This document shows, in pieces, positions 5,723 to 8,902 of a DNA stretch of 8,902 bases (position 1 is its first letter; every line of letters begins with the position of its first letter). The DNA is from an uncultured Caulobacterales bacterium. GTDB taxonomy: Bacteria > Pseudomonadota > Alphaproteobacteria > Caulobacterales > Maricaulaceae. A model generated the notes under the pieces. That model searched no databases, was not told where the DNA came from, and worked only from the letters and a program-made list of their open reading frames with translations. The stretch covers positions 1 through 8,902 of the forward strand of contig CALLME010000126.1 in NCBI GenBank assembly GCA_938007945.1. The letters are read 5' to 3'. The position numbers and the translations under genes are program-made.

Positions 5723-7492
5723 ATGATGGATCAGACTTTCTGGACATACTTCTTCGTCATCCTGACTTTCGGAACCTATATCGGCATTGCAATTTGGGCC
5801 AAGGCAGGCTCGACTGAGGAATTTTACGTTGCGGGGCATGATGTCCACCCAACGCTGAACGGTATGGCGACGGCGGCTGATTGGATGAGTGCGGCGTCAT
5901 TTCTATCTATGGCGGGACTTATCGCTTTTCTCGGCTATGGCGGCTCTGTCTACCTCATGGGTTGGACGGGCGGCTATGTCTTGCTCGCTCTATTGCTTGC
6001 ACCGTTTCTTCGCGAATTTGGGAAGTTCACCGTGCCCGATTTCGTCGGCGATAGATATTATTCCAAAGTCGCGCGCGTCATCGCCGTCGTCTGCGCTCTG
6101 TTTGTATCATTCACTTATATCGCAGGGCAGATGAAAGGTGTTGGCGTGGCGTTCTCTGGATTTCTTGGCGTACCTTTTAATGTCGGCATTCTGATCGGCA
6201 TGGCTATTGTATTCTTCTACGCCGTCATGGGCGGAATGAAAGGCATTACATACACGCAAGTCGCGCAATATGTTGTTCTGATTTTTGCTTACACCGTGCC
6301 CGCTATTTTCATGTCGCTCGCGATTACAGGTAATTTCATTCCGCAACTTGGCTTTATCGGCAATGCGGCAGGTACAGATGTGAGTATGCTGACCAAGCTT
6401 AATACCGTCGTCACAGAGCTCGGCTTCACGGAATACACCTCGACAACAAAAGCCAAAATAGATGTGTTTTGTATCACAGCAGCGCTCATGTTTGGGACGG
6501 CAGGTTTGCCTCACGTCATCATCCGTTTCTTCACCGTCAGTTCAGCGCGTGCGGCGCGTAAGTCAGCAGGTTGGGCACTTATGTTTATCGCGCTGCTTTA
6601 TACTGTTGCGCCAGCAGTCGGCGCGTTTGCGCGAATGAACTTCATCGATACGGTTAATGAAGCGACCTATATTGAAGACGGTGAGAATTACGAGGAGCGC
6701 GCAGCGGCTATCCTCTCTGAAGGCGGGAAGCCTGTCCCTGTCTGGTATAAGGATTGGGAGAAAACGGGCCTACTGAAATATGATGATTTAAACGGCGACG
6801 GTATTATGCAGTATCGTGGCCCCAACGCGCTTGATGGTATTACGAATGAGGTCGAGCCAAACCGCGATATTTTTGTCCTTGCCAATCCACAGATTGCGAA
6901 GCTGCCTGCATGGGTTGTGGGCCTTGTCGTGGCAGGGGGGCTCGCCGCGGCGCTCTCAACAGCTGCGGGACTCCTAATGGTCATTAGCTCAGCCGTGTCG
7001 CATGACCTGCTCAAACGGACGTTCAAGCCTGACATGACAGAGAAACAAGAAATGATGGCCGCAAGATTAGCGGCAGCGGCGGCTGTAATTTGCGCGGGGC
7101 TATTGGGTATTTTTGCGACCTCTCTCCCGTTTGTGGCGCAGGTCGTGGCCTTTGCCTTTGGTCTCGCTGCAGCGTCACTATTCCCTGTTATTTTCCTCGG
7201 TATTTTCTGGAAGCGCATGAATAAAGAAGGTGCGATTGCCGCCATGCTCGTCGGCCTGATTACGACGTTCAGCTATATTTATTATTTCAAATTTGGCGGC
7301 GGGACAGCAGAGAACTGGTTATTCGGCGTTTCGCCTGAGGGGATTGGCTTTGTCTTTATGTGGCTCGCAGCCGGTGTGGGTATTATTGTATCATTGCTTA
7401 CGCCCGCACCGCCTCAAGCCATTCAAGACCTCGTACAAGATATTCGTATTCCAGGATCACGGGCGTCTGATGTTACGGCACCTGCCGAATAG
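5723..7492 (+). CDS. SSS-family sodium:solute symporter, VC_2705-type large subunit (probable acetate/monocarboxylate uptake)
   Basis: A 589-residue polytopic inner-membrane protein of the sodium:solute symporter family (LeuT fold, about 13 membrane spans), in the subfamily that pairs with DUF4212 (TIGR03648/VC_2705). N-terminal spans contain the typical GHDVHPTLNGMATAADWMSA region with ADWMSAASFLSMAG (about 51-64). The Na+-site helix is visible as AALSTAAGLLMVISSAVSHD with Ser422-Ser423. Between two membrane spans there is a hydrophilic stretch of about 80 residues (309-391) carrying a calcium-loop-like D355-L-N-G-D-G360. The next gene is acs, which suggests acetate or a related monocarboxylate as substrate, by analogy to ActP-Acs; this is inference. 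Tandem ATGs occur at 5723 and 5726; an AAGGG at 5713-5717 serves either. No CBS/DUF294 regulator gene is adjacent. Confidence 0.93.
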   Translation: MMDQTFWTYFFVILTFGTYIGIAIWAKAGSTEEFYVAGHDVHPTLNGMATAADWMSAASFLSMAGLIAFLGYGGSVYLMGWTGGYVLLALLLAPFLREFGKFTVPDFVGDRYYSKVARVIAVVCALFVSFTYIAGQMKGVGVAFSGFLGVPFNVGILIGMAIVFFYAVMGGMKGITYTQVAQYVVLIFAYTVPAIFMSLAITGNFIPQLGFIGNAAGTDVSMLTKLNTVVTELGFTEYTSTTKAKIDVFCITAALMFGTAGLPHVIIRFFTVSSARAARKSAGWALMFIALLYTVAPAVGAFARMNFIDTVNEATYIEDGENYEERAAAILSEGGKPVPVWYKDWEKTGLLKYDDLNGDGIMQYRGPNALDGITNEVEPNRDIFVLANPQIAKLPAWVVGLVVAGGLAAALSTAAGLLMVISSAVSHDLLKRTFKPDMTEKQEMMAARLAAAAAVICAGLLGIFATSLPFVAQVVAFAFGLAAASLFPVIFLGIFWKRMNKEGAIAAMLVGLITTFSYIYYFKFGGGTAENWLFGVSPEGIGFVFMWLAAGVGIIVSLLTPAPPQAIQDLVQDIRIPGSRASDVTAPAE

Positions 7493-7540
7493 ACGGGCGC
7501 GAAAATGTTCGCTAAGCCGTAAATATCTGGAGAAAATGAC

Positions 7541-8902
7541 ATGAGCGACACTGAGAAATCCTATCCTGTGCCAGAGGCATTCGCGGCCAAAGCAAATCTT
7601 TCAACCGCACGGTACAAAGAGATGTATAACCGCTCTATTGCCGACCCAGAAAACTTTTGGGCTGAACAAGGGCTACGACTTGATTGGATAAAGCCTTATA
7701 GCCAAGCCAAAAATGTATCGTGGGATGAGGAAGATTTTCATATCGAATGGTACGCAGATGGTGTTTTAAATGTCAGCGCAAACTGCCTTGACCGTCACTT
7801 GGACACACGTGGAGACAAGCCTGCTATTATCTGGGAAGGCGACACCCCAGGCGTCAGCAAGACGCTGACCTACCGCGAAGTTCACCGTGAAGTCTGCCGC
7901 TTTGCGAATGTGATGAAAAAGCTAGGCGTGAAAAAGGGCGACCGCGTTACCATCTACATGCCGATGATATTGGAGGCGAGTTTCGCCATGCTGGCCTGCA
8001 CGCGTATCGGGGCCGTGCATAGCGTCGTCTTTGGCGGTTTCTCGCCTGACGCTCTTGCGGGCCGCATTACCGACTGCGAGAGTACATTCGTCATCACAGC
8101 TGACGAAGGCCTGCGCGGGACGAAGCGTGTGCCACTAAAGAATAATTGCGACGCGGCATGTGATATCGCTGCAAAAGCGGGACAACCTGTCAAAACCGTT
8201 TTGACCGTGCAGCACACAAGTGGTGATGTTCAGATGAAAAACGGTCGGGACGTTTGGCTTCACGACGCGCTAAAAGACGTGTCGGACGATTGTCCGCCAG
8301 AGCCCATGAATGCAGAAGATCCGCTGTTTATTCTGTATACGAGCGGCTCTACGGGTAAGCCCAAAGGTGTGTTACACACGACAGGTGGCTATCTTGTATG
8401 GGCCGCAATGACCCATGAATATGTATTCGACCTCAAAGAAGATGATGTCTATTGGTGCACAGCCGATGTTGGATGGGTGACAGGGCACACATATATAGTT
8501 TACGGCCCGCTCGCCAATGGGGCGACGACTGTCATGTTTGAGGGTGTGCCGACTTATCCTGATGCGTCGCGATTCTGGCAGGTCTGCGATAAGCATAAGG
8601 TCTCGCTCTTCTACACAGCTCCGACCGCTATTCGTGCGCTCATGCGTGAAGGTGAGGGGCCAGTGAACGCCACGTCCCGTAAATCACTGCGTTTGCTTGG
8701 GACTGTGGGTGAGCCCATTAATCCCGAAGCTTGGGAGTGGTATTTCCATGTCGTAGGTGAAGCTCGCTGCCCAATCGTCGATACATGGTGGCAAACAGAG
8801 ACAGGGGGCGCAATGATTGTTCCGTTGCCCGGCGCAACTGACATGAAACCCGGTGCAGGAAGCCATCCTTTCTTTGGAATCGTGCCCAAACTCGTGGATG
8901 CT
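7541..8902 (+). CDS. acs: Acetyl-CoA synthetase (AMP-forming), 3' end outside the window
   Basis: The first 454 of about 650 codons, in frame to the window edge. The enzyme activates acetate with ATP to acetyl-AMP and then to acetyl-CoA in the cytosol. The N-terminal acetyl-CoA-synthetase domain is followed by the AMP-binding domain with the P-loop [10 protein letters not shown] (267-276), the [11 protein letters not shown] segment, [12 protein letters not shown] and TWWQTETGG. The acetate-pocket residues Val313, Thr314, Val389 and Trp417 correspond with a constant offset of 3 to V310, T311, V386 and W414 of Salmonella Acs, so acetate rather than a longer acid is likely. The missing C-terminal domain would hold the acetylatable regulatory lysine. 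The ATG at 7541 follows GGAG at 7529-7532. Only 48 bases separate it from the symporter, with no visible terminator, so cotranscription is likely. Confidence 0.96.
   Translation, partial: MSDTEKSYPVPEAFAAKANLSTARYKEMYNRSIADPENFWAEQGLRLDWIKPYSQAKNVSWDEEDFHIEWYADGVLNVSANCLDRHLDTRGDKPAIIWEGDTPGVSKTLTYREVHREVCRFANVMKKLGVKKGDRVTIYMPMILEASFAMLACTRIGAVHSVVFGGFSPDALAGRITDCESTFVITADEGLRGTKRVPLKNNCDAACDIAAKAGQPVKTVLTVQHTSGDVQMKNGRDVWLHDALKDVSDDCPPEPMNAEDPLFILYTSGSTGKPKGVLHTTGGYLVWAAMTHEYVFDLKEDDVYWCTADVGWVTGHTYIVYGPLANGATTVMFEGVPTYPDASRFWQVCDKHKVSLFYTAPTAIRALMREGEGPVNATSRKSLRLLGTVGEPINPEAWEWYFHVVGEARCPIVDTWWQTETGGAMIVPLPGATDMKPGAGSHPFFGIVPKLVDA

Noticed and set aside
6107..6514. 135-codon open frame on the minus strand inside the symporter gene
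   Set aside because: Its composition (many Cys, His and Arg) is typical of an antisense shadow, and the opposite strand is strongly conserved coding sequence.
6688..7245. 185-codon open frame on the minus strand inside the symporter gene
   Set aside because: It lies opposite a clearly real membrane-protein gene, its translation is rich in Ala/Ser/Thr/Pro/Arg without any recognisable domain, and it has no supporting start signal.

Overview
The window looks like ordinary chromosome from an alphaproteobacterium. Gene content and protein sequences resemble the Hyphomonadaceae/Maricaulales/Caulobacterales side of the class (about 50% GC, aroQ next to a probable accB start, a TIGR02281-type aspartic protease, DUF4212 plus SSS symporter next to acs). 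This placement is judged from recalled family features, not from a search. There is no phage gene, transposase, CRISPR array or other sign of a mobile element.

Left part (1-2441): on the minus strand, aroQ (type II 3-dehydroquinase) precedes the first nine codons of a gene that leaves the window and is probably accB. Diverging from aroQ is a tight plus-strand cluster thiS-thiG-TSUP permease, with each stop overlapping the next start by one base. ThiS carries the thiazole sulfur, ThiG closes the thiazole ring, and the permease may move a sulfur compound or another anion. The permease ends tail-to-tail, with a 4-base overlap, against a minus-strand, membrane-anchored retropepsin-like protease (2438-2992).

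Middle (3000-5180): a promoter region with an 8-base inverted repeat precedes a two-gene, translationally coupled unit. The first gene is a CobT-family protein whose conserved active-site motifs are almost all replaced. The second is a well-conserved leucine/branched-chain amino-acid dehydrogenase. The CobT-like gene is the most unusual item in the window: the scaffold is kept while the known substrate and catalytic motifs are altered, so its annotation as a cobalamin lower-ligand phosphoribosyltransferase is doubtful.

Right part (5190-8902): a tRNA-Val(CAC) gene with a good sigma-70-type promoter, then DUF4212 small subunit, SSS-family large subunit and the first 454 codons of acs (acetyl-CoA synthetase), all on the plus strand and closely spaced. 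This reads as an acetate or short monocarboxylate uptake-and-activation module: Na+-driven import followed by conversion to acetyl-CoA. No stretch longer than 300 bases lacks a gene; the longest gap (5178-5457) holds the tRNA and two candidate promoters.
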